Part shown: one piece after another, positions 14,716 through 22,250 of the stretch | Layout: each line of letters opens with the position of its first letter | Position numbering within the stretch: the stretch's first letter is position 1 | Source: Syntrophorhabdus sp. PtaU1.Bin058 | Lineage (GTDB): Bacteria > Desulfobacterota > Syntrophorhabdia > Syntrophorhabdales > Syntrophorhabdaceae | DNA length: 33,080 nucleotides | Assembly (NCBI GenBank): GCA_002067975.1 | Contig: MVRS01000212.1 | Span: forward strand, 1-33,080 | Direction: 5' to 3' | Translations under genes and position numbers: made by a program | The notes under the pieces: model-generated | What the model saw: only the letters and a program-made list of their open reading frames with translations | What the model was told of the DNA's origin: nothing | The model's database searches: none

Positions 14716-15411
14716 ATGGGCCTTAATATCCTTATCGTTGAGGACGAAAAGAAGATAGCCGAGCTCCTCAGGGATTACCTGGAGGGGGCGGGCTATACCG
14801 TGGTTTTAAAGGAGCGTGGCGATCAGGTCATCCCGCATGTTAAGGGCAGGGTCCCTGATCTGATCCTCCTTGATATTATGCTGCCAGGTATGGATGGGAT
14901 GGAGGTATGCCGTCAGATAAGAAGATTCTCCAATGTGCCTGTCATTATGATCACTGCGCGCGTGGAAGAGATAGACCGGTTAATGGGGCTCGAGTTCGGG
15001 GCTGATGACTATATCTGCAAGCCCTTCAGCCCACGGGAGGTTGTTGCCAGGGTAAAGGCCGTACTGCGCAGAACTCATCCTGTGGAGGAGGAAAAGAGGC
15101 TAACGCTGGGAAGTATCGTGCTCGACGAAGGCAAACGTTTAGTCACAATAAAGGAACAGAAATTAAGGTTGACGCCGATTGAGTTCGGGCTGCTGAAGGC
15201 GCTGATGGCGCATCCCGATCGTATCTTCACCCGCGGTGAGCTGGCCAGATCGGTGTCGGGGTATGAGTTTGAAGGCTATGAACGCACAATCGATTCCCAT
15301 ATAAAGAATCTGAGAAAAAAGATATCGGATCAACTACCTGATCAGCAGATCATTGCCACTGTGTACGGGTTCGGGTATAAACTGGATTTTCCTTCAGGTG
15401 AGGATTCATGA
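14716..15411 (+). CDS. OmpR-family response regulator, BaeR-like
   Basis: A 231-residue regulator starting MGLNILIVEDEKK. The receiver has D53 (LLDIMLPG), T80 and K102; the winged-helix DNA-binding domain follows (LRLTPIEFGLLKALMAHPDR, then RTIDSHIKNLRKKI and TVYGFGYKL). The upstream in-frame extension to 14674 overlaps the kinase and is not needed, because the ATG at 14716 follows the kinase stop by one base. Its own stop overlaps the next gene as ATGA. It should act on the promoter of this operon and perhaps on the Spy-like gene; no operator was identified. Confidence 0.93.
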   Translation: MGLNILIVEDEKKIAELLRDYLEGAGYTVVLKERGDQVIPHVKGRVPDLILLDIMLPGMDGMEVCRQIRRFSNVPVIMITARVEEIDRLMGLEFGADDYICKPFSPREVVARVKAVLRRTHPVEEEKRLTLGSIVLDEGKRLVTIKEQKLRLTPIEFGLLKALMAHPDRIFTRGELARSVSGYEFEGYERTIDSHIKNLRKKISDQLPDQQIIATVYGFGYKLDFPSGEDS

Positions 15412-16895
15412 AGAGCTGTTCCATGGCGGTCTTTATTAAACCGGTATTGTTTCTTGCGTTATCGGCAATGTTGTGTTGTGCCGGATGTGTTACCGTGGGT
15501 CCTGATTATGCTTCGCCGGACAAACAGGTATCTGCTGCATGGCACACACCGCTCAATGGCGGTCTCTCCTCAAAGGGCATGGATCCCGGAGTCCTGGCTG
15601 CCTGGTGGACCACGCTGAAGGACCCTCAACTTTCCGGTCTTATGGAAAAGGCCGTAACAGGGAACCTCGATCTGAAGAAGGCGTGGGCCAGGATTCGTGA
15701 AGCGAGGGCAAGCCGCCTTGAGGCAAGGGCCGATTATTTCCCAACCCTTGACGCCAGCGGTTCGGCGACCAGGAGTTATAGCAGCGCAGCCTCCGATTCC
15801 GACAGGACAAACGATCTTTACGGTGCGGGTTTTGACGCGGCATGGGAACTGGACATATTCGGAGGCGTCCGTCGCTCTGTTGGGGCCGCTTCAGCGGATC
15901 TGGAGGCAGTGCAGGAAGACCTCCACGACGTTCTTGTGTCGCTGCTCGGAGAGGTTGCAATGAACTATGTTGAAGTGCGCACCTACCAGACCAGGATTGC
16001 CGCAGCAGAAGAGAACGTGGCAAAACAGAGCGAAACATATCAACTGGTCCTGTGGCGCCAGCAGGCGGGCCTCGGTGATGAGCTTGCCGTGCAGGAGGCC
16101 CTCTACAACCTTGAAAGCACGCGGTCACAACTGCCGGGGCTTCGCTCGGGGCTGGAGGAGGCCCTGAACAGGATCGCAGTGCTGCTGGGAGAAAAACCAG
16201 GCGACATTCATAAGCAGTTGGAGAAATCGGCGGCTATACCAACTCCGCCGTCTGATGTTGTGGTCGGTGTACCTGCCGACATGCTCCGCCGCCGGCCCGA
16301 CGTGAGGCGTGCGGAACGCGAGCTGGCCGCACAGACGGCGCGGGTGGGGGTAGCCACAGCGGACCTGTATCCGAAGTTTACGCTCACAGGTTCCATAGGC
16401 ATTGAGGTGCTTTCGCTTAACAAGCTTGTCTCTGCGCCCGTCAGGATGTACAACTTCGGTCCCGGGATCTCATGGCCCATATTCCGCGGAGGGGCCATAA
16501 GGGCCAATATCGAGGTGCAGTCTGCGCTGCAGGAGCAGGCCATGATCACCTATGAAAAGGCCGTTCTCAATGCCCTGGAAGAGGTGGAGAACGTACTGGC
16601 AGCCTACTCCGAAGAACAGAAAAAGAGAGAATCCCTCCGGGTTGCGGAAAAGGCGGCCCGTAGTGCCGTTGAGATCGCCCTCGGAAAATATGAGGCCGGT
16701 CTGATCGATTTCCTTGATGTCCTCGTTGCCCAGCGGTCCCTTCTGTCATCCCAGGACCAGTTGGCCCAGAGCGACGGGACCGTGACATCCAACCTGATAA
16801 AGCTGTACAAGGCCCTCGGCGGCGGATGGGAATCGATGATGTCCGGCGGGGAGAAAGGAAAGGTAAGGGGAAAAGAAGATGGAACCAAAGACTGA
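15408..16895 (+). CDS. TolC/NodT-type outer-membrane efflux lipoprotein
   Basis: A 495-residue outer-membrane factor. The signal peptide ends in CAGC with lipid-anchored Cys27, followed by VTVGPDY, the typical mature start of NodT-family lipoproteins. Two OEP repeats of long helices follow, with DAAWELDIFGGVRRSV and ADMLRRRPDVRRAERELAAQ as hallmarks. It forms the exit duct of a tripartite pump with the adaptor and MacB-like genes next to it. It overlaps the regulator by 4 bp and the adaptor by 17 bp, so the operon is tightly coupled. Confidence 0.94.
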   Translation: MKSCSMAVFIKPVLFLALSAMLCCAGCVTVGPDYASPDKQVSAAWHTPLNGGLSSKGMDPGVLAAWWTTLKDPQLSGLMEKAVTGNLDLKKAWARIREARASRLEARADYFPTLDASGSATRSYSSAASDSDRTNDLYGAGFDAAWELDIFGGVRRSVGAASADLEAVQEDLHDVLVSLLGEVAMNYVEVRTYQTRIAAAEENVAKQSETYQLVLWRQQAGLGDELAVQEALYNLESTRSQLPGLRSGLEEALNRIAVLLGEKPGDIHKQLEKSAAIPTPPSDVVVGVPADMLRRRPDVRRAERELAAQTARVGVATADLYPKFTLTGSIGIEVLSLNKLVSAPVRMYNFGPGISWPIFRGGAIRANIEVQSALQEQAMITYEKAVLNALEEVENVLAAYSEEQKKRESLRVAEKAARSAVEIALGKYEAGLIDFLDVLVAQRSLLSSQDQLAQSDGTVTSNLIKLYKALGGGWESMMSGGEKGKVRGKEDGTKD

Positions 16896-18168
16896 CCCGA
16901 AATCGTTGATGGCCAAGATTCTGGAGACGGGCCCAATGAAGTCCCACGGGCGGATGAAACGGTATATTATCCTGGCGTCGCTGGCGGTTGTGGCGATAGT
17001 CGTGATCTTTGCCGTCTTTTCCGGGAGGAAATCCGGTGCGGTGCAGTATAAGACCGACAAGGTTAAGCGAGGCAACCTCGTTGTGATCGTGACCGCCACG
17101 GGTACCCTGCAGCCTACGAATACGGTTGATGTGGGCAGTGAACTCTCGGGCACCATCAAGAGCGTCGCGGTGGATTATAACAGCAGGGTGAAGACGGGAC
17201 AGGTTCTGGCGATATTGGACACCACGAAACTGGAGGCAACGATAGCCCAATCGAGGGCTTCCCTGGAATCCGCAAAGGCAAAGGTACAGCAGGCGCAGGC
17301 AACCGTTGCAGAGACGAAGGCAAAACTGGCTCAATATCAAAAGGTCTGGGACCTGAGCAACGGCAAGGTCCCTTCCCAGACCGAGATGGATGCGGCAAAG
17401 GCGGCTTATGCAAGAGCAGTGGCTGACGCGGCGAATAACGCCGCCGCGGTCTCACAGGCAGAGGCAACCCTCAACGCGAACCTTACGGACCTCTCAAAAT
17501 CGGTGATCAAGTCCCCCATAAACGGCATTGTCCTTACCAGGAGCATCGAGCCCGGGCAGACCGTGGCGGCATCTTTTACGGCCCCGGTCCTTTTTACCCT
17601 TGCCGAGGACCTGACTAAAATGGACCTCCATGTGAATGTGGATGAGGCCGATATAGGCAAGGTGCAGGAAGGACAGATGGCCACGTTCAGCGTTGCCGCC
17701 TATCCGAATCGCACCTTCGAGGCCGAGATCACCCAGGCCCGTTACGGTTCTTCGACCACATCCGGGGTTGTTACATACGAAACGGTACTCAAGGTCAACA
17801 ATTCGGACCTGTCCCTGCGGCCCGGTATGACGGCCACCGCGGACATTACAGTCAAGAGGATCGAGAACATTATCCTCATACCAAGCGCTGCATTGCGGTT
17901 CTCGCCTCCCGTTAAGCAGGTGGAAAAGAAGTCCTCCGGGGGGATCGTGGGCTCATTGCTGCCGCGCCCTCCAAGACAAGAGGAAAAACAACGTGAAGAG
18001 TCCGGCAGCAACAAACAGCAGAAGCAAATCTGGACCTTGAAGGACGGCCGGCTCTCACCGGCTTCCATCACCATCGGGGCATCGAACGGGGGTTTGACTG
18101 AGGTCACGTCAGGTGACATCCAGCCGGGCACCGAGGTGGTGACCGATACGATCACGGATACCCAATGA
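16879..18168 (+). CDS. macA: MacA-like periplasmic adaptor (membrane fusion protein)
   Basis: A 429-residue adaptor with an N-terminal membrane anchor (about 27-48), a split lipoyl domain (VTATGTLQPTNTVDVGSELS ... KSPINGIVLTRSIEPGQTV), an alpha-helical hairpin rich in Ala/Gln (about 114-190), and beta-barrel and membrane-proximal domains. A low-complexity insert (RPPRQEEKQREESGSNKQQK) interrupts the membrane-proximal domain, as in many MacA relatives. It links the MacB-like transporter to the outer-membrane duct. Its stop overlaps the ATPase start (ATGATG). Confidence 0.92.
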   Translation: MEPKTDPKSLMAKILETGPMKSHGRMKRYIILASLAVVAIVVIFAVFSGRKSGAVQYKTDKVKRGNLVVIVTATGTLQPTNTVDVGSELSGTIKSVAVDYNSRVKTGQVLAILDTTKLEATIAQSRASLESAKAKVQQAQATVAETKAKLAQYQKVWDLSNGKVPSQTEMDAAKAAYARAVADAANNAAAVSQAEATLNANLTDLSKSVIKSPINGIVLTRSIEPGQTVAASFTAPVLFTLAEDLTKMDLHVNVDEADIGKVQEGQMATFSVAAYPNRTFEAEITQARYGSSTTSGVVTYETVLKVNNSDLSLRPGMTATADITVKRIENIILIPSAALRFSPPVKQVEKKSSGGIVGSLLPRPPRQEEKQREESGSNKQQKQIWTLKDGRLSPASITIGASNGGLTEVTSGDIQPGTEVVTDTITDTQ

Positions 18169-19055
18169 TGGCCGGCGATAGAGATCAGAACGACAGGGCG
18201 ACGCAAGTCCCTTTATCAGAGGATAGCCCACACAGTGGGCGAGAGGAAAAGGGGGCGACCGGGTACCCGCTTGCGGGTGTACCTTTGAGTGGATCTAGCC
18301 CACACGGTGGGCGAGAGGGGGAGGCTCCACGGGCTTTGCCCGTGGAGGGGGCGACGCAAGTCCCTTTAATTGCATTTAAAGGGGTAACCAAGATTTACGG
18401 AATGGGCAATGCAACGGTCGCAGCCCTTCGCGGTATTGACCTCTGCATTGACGAAGGCGAGTTTGTAGCGATTATGGGACCCAGCGGATCCGGAAAATCG
18501 ACGTGTATGAACATCCTCGGATGTCTCGATACTCCGACGGCGGGGACATATATGTTCAGGGACGTTGATGTGGGCATGCTGACCCGCAACCAGAGGGCGC
18601 TGTTGCGCCGTCATTACCAGGGCTTCATATTCCAGGGGTATAATCTTTTAAGCCGCACCTCAGCGCTGGAGAATGTGGAGCTTCCCCTGCTGTACCGGGG
18701 TGCCGGTGCTCATGAGCGGCGAGAGCGCGCCATGGAGGCCCTTGAAACGGTGGGCCTCAAGGGGTGGGAATCCCACACGCCCGGCGAACTGTCGGGAGGC
18801 CAGCAGCAGCGGGTTGCCATTGCCCGCGCCATTGTCACAAACCCTGCGGTTCTCCTGGCAGATGAGCCTACAGGCAATCTTGATACGGCCCGAAGCAGGG
18901 AGATCATGGATGTGCTGACCGGCTTGAACAGAGATGAAGGGATCACGATCGTGATGATTACCCATGAACAGGACATGGCCGTCTACGCGAAGCGTCAGGT
19001 ACATTTTCGGGACGGCAAGGTCGAATCCGATGAACTCAACGGAGGCAAGGTATAA
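18165..19055 (+). CDS. MacB/LolD-type ABC ATPase with a repeat-encoded N-terminal insertion
   Basis: A 296-residue ATPase. Walker A is GPSGSGKST (105-113), signature LSGGQQQ (209-215), Walker B VLLADEP (229-235), and the H-loop histidine is in MITHEQD. The usual domain start, [14 protein letters not shown], only begins at residue 66. Residues about 12-62 are encoded by a 153-bp hairpin-repeat insertion; ATQVPL occurs on both sides of it (12-17 and 63-68). Without the insert the protein would be about 245 residues, a normal length for this family. It energises the permease encoded next (stop and start overlap as TAATG). All catalytic motifs are intact, so it is probably functional. Confidence 0.93.
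   Translation: MMAGDRDQNDRATQVPLSEDSPHSGREEKGATGYPLAGVPLSGSSPHGGREGEAPRALPVEGATQVPLIAFKGVTKIYGMGNATVAALRGIDLCIDEGEFVAIMGPSGSGKSTCMNILGCLDTPTAGTYMFRDVDVGMLTRNQRALLRRHYQGFIFQGYNLLSRTSALENVELPLLYRGAGAHERRERAMEALETVGLKGWESHTPGELSGGQQQRVAIARAIVTNPAVLLADEPTGNLDTARSREIMDVLTGLNRDEGITIVMITHEQDMAVYAKRQVHFRDGKVESDELNGGKV
18196..18368 (+). repeat. Hairpin-module repeat inserted in frame in the ATPase gene
   Basis: GGGCGACGCAAGTCCCTTTA occurs at 18196-18215 and again at 18349-18368, giving a 153-bp period (51 codons). Between the copies lie four perfect small hairpins: GCCCAC/GTGGGC at 18226-18240 and at 18298-18312, ACCCGC/GCGGGT at 18265-18278, and CTCCACGGGC/GCCCGTGGAG at 18325-18347, with loops of two or three bases. 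The GGGGGAGGCTCC and GGAGGGGGCGACGCAAG borders match the reverse complement of the units at 102-287. The duplicated word at the ends looks like either a target duplication or tandem repeat ends. Confidence 0.88.
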
Positions 19056-20260
19056 TGCTCTGGAACACGATCCTGCTGTCACTGCGGGAGATCAAGCGAA
19101 ATGTCATGCGGTCGTTCCTTACCATACTGGGCATTGTTATCGGCGTAGGGGCGGTTATCACCATGGTGACGATCGGGGGAGGCGCGACCCAGCAGGTCCG
19201 GCAACAGATCGCGAGCATGGGCAGCAATATGCTCATGATAAGTCCGGGGAAAAGGCTTGGTCCCGGCCAGTCGGCAGGCAACGTTCCCTTCAAGGAGGCC
19301 GATGTCGAGGCGATAGTCAGAGAGGTAAGCTCCATTGCCGCCGTAGCGCCCGTTTCGTCGCAATCCATCCAGGCAGTATTGGGCAACCAGAACTGGACAA
19401 CCCAGGTGACGGGAAGCAACAACCAGTACTTCTACGTGACGAACAGGACCATTGCGACAGGAAGGCAGTTCAGCGAGAGCGAGCTCAGGGCAGGGGCCGC
19501 AGTCTGTATCATCGGGGAGACGATACGGAAAAAACTCTTCGGGGCCCAGGACGTACTGGGGGAAAAGATACGCCTGCAAAAACTCTCCTGTGAGGTGATC
19601 GGACTGTTGGGTGAGAAAGGCCAGAACACTATGGGCATGGACCAGGACGATATCGTAGTGGTCCCGCTTCGCACCCTCCAGCGGCGTGTTACCGGAAACC
19701 AGGAAATAGGTATGATCCAGGTCTCCGTGCAGCAGGGGGCATCGACCGACAAGGCAAAACAGGACATCACTAAATTGATGCGGGAGCGACGCCATCTTGC
19801 CCCGAGTGATGACGACAACTTCCATGTGATGGATATGAAGGAGATCTCGACAATGCTCACGGGCACCACCCAACTCCTCACAGCGCTGCTCAGCGCTGTT
19901 GCGGCTGTGAGCCTTCTTGTCGGCGGCATCGGCATCATGAACATCATGCTCGTGTCGGTCACGGAGCGGACCCGCGAGATCGGGGTCCGTCTTGCCATCG
20001 GCGCCCTGGAACGCGAGGTGCTCATGCAGTTCCTCGTTGAGGCGGTCGTGCTCTCTTCCCTGGGAGGCCTGATCGGGATCATACTTGCGCTTGCCGCGTC
20101 GGTATGGCTCGCCGGTTTCCTGCGCGTCCCATTTGTTTTCAACGGACCGATAGTCTTTATTGCGTTCCTCTTCTCGGCACTGGTAGGCGTAATATTCGGC
20201 TATTTTCCCGCACTGAAGGCAGCCCGGCTGGACCCGATAGAGGCATTACGGCATGAATAG
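19055..20260 (+). CDS. MacB-like ABC transporter permease (FtsX domain)
   Basis: A 401-residue permease with four membrane segments: one at about 20-42 (FLTILGIVIGVGAVITMVT), a large MacB-type periplasmic domain (about 45-270), and three after about 275 (LLTALLSAVAAVSLLVGGIG, VLSSLGGLIGIILALAASV, IVFIAFLFSALVGVIFGYFP). MSVTERTREIG-type and PALKAARLDPIEALRHE motifs are typical of the FtsX/MacB family. In Escherichia coli MacB the ATPase and permease are one chain; here they are split, as in YknYZ-type systems. With the adaptor and outer-membrane duct it makes a complete tripartite exporter of unknown substrate. Confidence 0.93.
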   Translation: MLWNTILLSLREIKRNVMRSFLTILGIVIGVGAVITMVTIGGGATQQVRQQIASMGSNMLMISPGKRLGPGQSAGNVPFKEADVEAIVREVSSIAAVAPVSSQSIQAVLGNQNWTTQVTGSNNQYFYVTNRTIATGRQFSESELRAGAAVCIIGETIRKKLFGAQDVLGEKIRLQKLSCEVIGLLGEKGQNTMGMDQDDIVVVPLRTLQRRVTGNQEIGMIQVSVQQGASTDKAKQDITKLMRERRHLAPSDDDNFHVMDMKEISTMLTGTTQLLTALLSAVAAVSLLVGGIGIMNIMLVSVTERTREIGVRLAIGALEREVLMQFLVEAVVLSSLGGLIGIILALAASVWLAGFLRVPFVFNGPIVFIAFLFSALVGVIFGYFPALKAARLDPIEALRHE

Positions 20261-20269
20261 ACAAAACCA

Positions 20270-20395
20270 GTAGATAGCAATAAACCAGTGAACAGTCGAT
20301 AGTGAATAGCCGTCAGCTGAAACAAAAAAGGCTTTGGGCTAATAGCTGAGAGCTGATCGCTGATAGCTGAAGAAGCCGTCAGTGCTGAGTATTGA
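20270..20395. repeat. Word repeats after the permease gene
   Basis: The stretch contains GCCGTCAGCTGA and GCCGTCAGTGCT (near 20308 and 20376) and between them repeated AGCTGA, GCTGAT and TAGCTGA words. The 700-bp gap 20261-20960 has no supportable gene; a minus-strand frame through it is made of repeat sequence. A small perfect inverted repeat, CACTATA/TATAGTG, lies at 20439-20455. Confidence 0.6.
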
Positions 20396-20513
20396 TTATC
20401 GAGTTTGCCATGAACAGTTATTCGTTGCCTTTCAGCCCCACTATATATTATAGTGTGTGGCCCATTGTTTAATGATTGAGGGAAGTAATACATGAAAAAA
20501 AATTTATATTCCC

Positions 20514-20542
20514 TTGTCACACAAAAAATGGTATGATATATA
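20514..20542 (+). promoter_or_regulatory. Possible promoter before a structured RNA candidate
   Basis: TTGTCA (20514-20519) and TATATA (20537-20542) are 17 bp apart. No ORF follows within reach, so if the promoter is real it would drive a non-coding transcript. The -10 is weak and the surrounding sequence AT-rich, so chance is a serious alternative. Confidence 0.3.
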
Positions 20543-20566
20543 GAATAAAGGAATAAGTAAATTCCC

Positions 20567-20630
20567 GGGCGGGTATTCCGGTATGGCTGCTCAATAGCAT
20601 CCCCCCATGTGGTCATATCGTTGCCCGCCC
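20567..20630 (+). ncRNA. Candidate structured RNA, three-way-junction-like
   Basis: GGGCGGG (20567-20573) pairs perfectly with CCCGCCC (20624-20630) and the helix can extend by U-G and A-U pairs. Inside, GGUAUGGCU and AGCAUCC pair with bulges around GCUCAAU, and AUGU-GGUC-AUAU can form a short hairpin. This suggests a closed junction with two arms. I do not recognise a known riboswitch, SRP or 6S motif. No U-run terminator follows. The transcription direction is assumed from the possible promoter upstream. Confidence 0.3.
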
Positions 20631-20661
20631 TCTTAATATCAGTCGATAGTGAGAAGCACAA

Positions 20662-20938
20662 ACCCGTAAGTCGTGAGGCGTAAGTCGTAAGGGGACTTAC
20701 GCAAAGCGCATAGCGGAACACCCATGAATGAGGCTATAGCGAAGAATTTCAATTCCTTAAGTCATCGCGAAACGACGTGGCGATCCTATTGGTGAGATTG
20801 CCACGCTACGCTCGCAATGACAGAACGCCACGCCCTGCGGGCTCGCAATGACGCATTCACCTTTTACGTTTAATATGGTTCGTCCAATTACGAATTACGG
20901 TTTCCCCGCCTGACGCCTCACGACTTACGCCTCACGGA
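20662..20938. repeat. Dispersed ~0.28-kb repeat with terminal inverted repeats, copy A
   Basis: The ends are near-complementary: CCGTAAGTCGTGAGGCGTAA on the left and the mirror of CCGTGAGGCGTAAGTCGTGA on the right. The interior contains GACGTGGCGATC facing GATTGCCACG and two copies of CTCGCAATGAC, a motif I recall from repeats in many unrelated bacterial genomes. Copy B lies at 31874-32166 in the same orientation and shares CATAGCGGAACACCC, GCGAAGAATTT, TGAGATTGCCACG and the TTACGAATTACG tail. Copy A carries about 30 bp extra, a duplication of the GCCACGC ... CTCGCAATGAC segment. No coding capacity is evident. Confidence 0.85.
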
Positions 20939-20960
20939 TTGATATACCGCCTTTAGCTGT

Positions 20961-21407
20961 TTATTGGTTCCTGCCTGCGGGTTTTGATTTCTTGGCTGCC
21001 GGTCTTTTCTTTCCGTTTGTCTGTTGTTGCTTCTGGAGTTGTGCGGCGGCCTTTTCTTTCTGGATCTTCAGAGTTTCAATATCACCTCTCATCTGCGTCA
21101 GATCCGATTTGATCCGTCCTTTTTCCCTATTCATATCTTCAAGCCTTGACTCTAAGGAAGAAAGTTGTGTCTTGAGTCCTTCGATCCTGGCGAGATCCGA
21201 TGACATGGATGACACCTTTGTGCCGAGGGAGACGACCATGATGCCCAATATTATTATCAATATAAAGGAAATGATCAACCCTATAGGCAGATTCCTGATA
21301 ACGGATTTGACCTTGCTTCCGTTGTTTAATGTATTCTGATTGTCAAGAAGCAAGGGCAATTCATCATCCTGGTTGACCGGTTTTCCGTTTTCATCAAAGA
21401 TAGGCAT
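20961..21407 (-). CDS. Small single-pass membrane protein with coiled coil (hypothetical)
   Basis: A 148-residue protein: a polar N-terminus (MPIFDENGKPVNQDDELPLL), one membrane segment at about 41-62 (PIGLIISFILIIILGIMVVS), a long heptad-like coiled coil (about 65-125, ARIEGLKTQLSSLESRLEDM) and a basic tail (KKRPAAKKSKPAGRNQ). CAAGGAG lies 7 nt before the start. I do not recognise the family; the layout resembles small envelope or cell-division scaffolds. It is divergent from the HNH gene and flanked by repeats. Confidence 0.75.
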   Translation of the reverse strand: MPIFDENGKPVNQDDELPLLLDNQNTLNNGSKVKSVIRNLPIGLIISFILIIILGIMVVSLGTKVSSMSSDLARIEGLKTQLSSLESRLEDMNREKGRIKSDLTQMRGDIETLKIQKEKAAAQLQKQQQTNGKKRPAAKKSKPAGRNQ

Positions 21408-21532
21408 ATGTTACTCCTTGGTTATAATGTTATTTATCCTACTTACCATATAATTATCGAAATTACAAAAGAAAAAACGGTATATACCAAAGTGAGTGAT
21501 CCTGTCAGGCATGAAGCAGGGGAGGGGAAGAT

Positions 21533-21657
21533 CTGTTCAATGTTCTATGTTCAACGTTCAATGTTAACACAAAACAGAGAGACTGCATGGGCCGGACAGG
21601 ACAGTGAAAGGCATGAATTTAAAAAACGTTGAACATAGAACGTTGAACATAGAACAG
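21533..21657. repeat. Long imperfect inverted repeat built from GTTCWAYGTTC words
   Basis: Left arm 21533-21565 and right arm 21625-21657 are each 33 nt and near-complementary, with mismatches only where TTCAAC/TTCTAT-type words alternate in different order. The 59-nt centre shows nothing else. A transcript crossing it would form a long hairpin. No gene is seen between 21408 and 21736. Confidence 0.8.
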
Positions 21658-21696
21658 CTTTTCGCCTTTTGCATCCGCATAAGTCTTTGAAAAACC

Positions 21697-21725
21697 TTGA
21701 CAATAGGTAATAAAAACGTTAACTT
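21697..21725 (+). promoter_or_regulatory. Possible promoter of the HNH-HIT cluster
   Basis: A perfect TTGACA (21697-21702) is followed after 17 bp by TAACTT (21720-21725), a weak -10. The start codon of the HNH gene at 21737 would then be within a few bases of the transcription start, and no ribosome binding site is visible before it, so a leaderless transcript is possible. Confidence 0.4.
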
Positions 21726-21736
21726 TCATGTGATTT

Positions 21737-22249
21737 ATGGACAGGACGCTCCTTCTGAATACGACCTTTGAGCCTATCAGCGTACTATCCTGGAAGAAGG
21801 CGATTACGCTTGTCTTTCTCGGGAAGGTAGAGGTGTTGAGAGAGTACGAGAGGGAGATCAAGGGCGTATCGATAAGCATCAAGCTGCCGGCGGTCATAAG
21901 GCTCCAGAGGCTTGTCCGCAGCAATCACACGCAGGTGAAATTTTCCAGGAGGAACATCTTTTTACGGGACGACTACATCTGCCAGTATTGCGGAGAAAGG
22001 TTTGATTCCAAGGGCCTCACCTGCGACCACATTATCCCCAAATCACGGGGCGGGATCACTGAGTGGACCAATATCGTCACGTCCTGTATCCGCTGCAACC
22101 TGAAGAAGGGGGATAAACTCCCCGAAGAGGCGGGGATGTATCCAAGGAAGAGACCTTCGCGTCCGAATGGTTTTTATATGCTGATGCTCCATCTCGGCGT
22201 GAAAGTCTTTCCTGAGTACTGGAGGGAATACCTTTTCCTGAGGGATTAA
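21737..22249 (+). CDS. HNH endonuclease family protein
   Basis: A 170-residue protein starting LLLNTTFEPISVLSWKKAIT, the typical start of a widespread bacterial HNH family. The zinc and active-site motif is complete: C82-x2-C85, CDHIIPKSRGG (H98), a WTNIVTSC turn and C117-x2-C120. It probably cuts DNA, but this family's biological role is unsettled (repair, defence and housekeeping have been considered). The start is supported by homology, not by a ribosome binding site. It is one base before the HIT gene. Confidence 0.9.
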   Translation: MDRTLLLNTTFEPISVLSWKKAITLVFLGKVEVLREYEREIKGVSISIKLPAVIRLQRLVRSNHTQVKFSRRNIFLRDDYICQYCGERFDSKGLTCDHIIPKSRGGITEWTNIVTSCIRCNLKKGDKLPEEAGMYPRKRPSRPNGFYMLMLHLGVKVFPEYWREYLFLRD

Positions 22250-22250
22250 T

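Noticed and set aside
16567-17340. A 257-residue minus-strand frame over the efflux lipoprotein and adaptor genes
   Set aside because: The two plus-strand genes have complete family motifs; the antisense frame is rich in Arg/Pro/His, as shadows of GC-rich genes are.
20567-20630. 4.5S/SRP RNA
   Set aside because: The closing helix is suggestive, but the conserved SRP domain IV sequence (GGUCAGG and GGAAGCAGC) is absent.
20200-20721. A 173-residue minus-strand frame in the spacer after the permease
   Set aside because: It consists of repeat-derived sequence and the 3' end of the permease, with no ribosome binding site.
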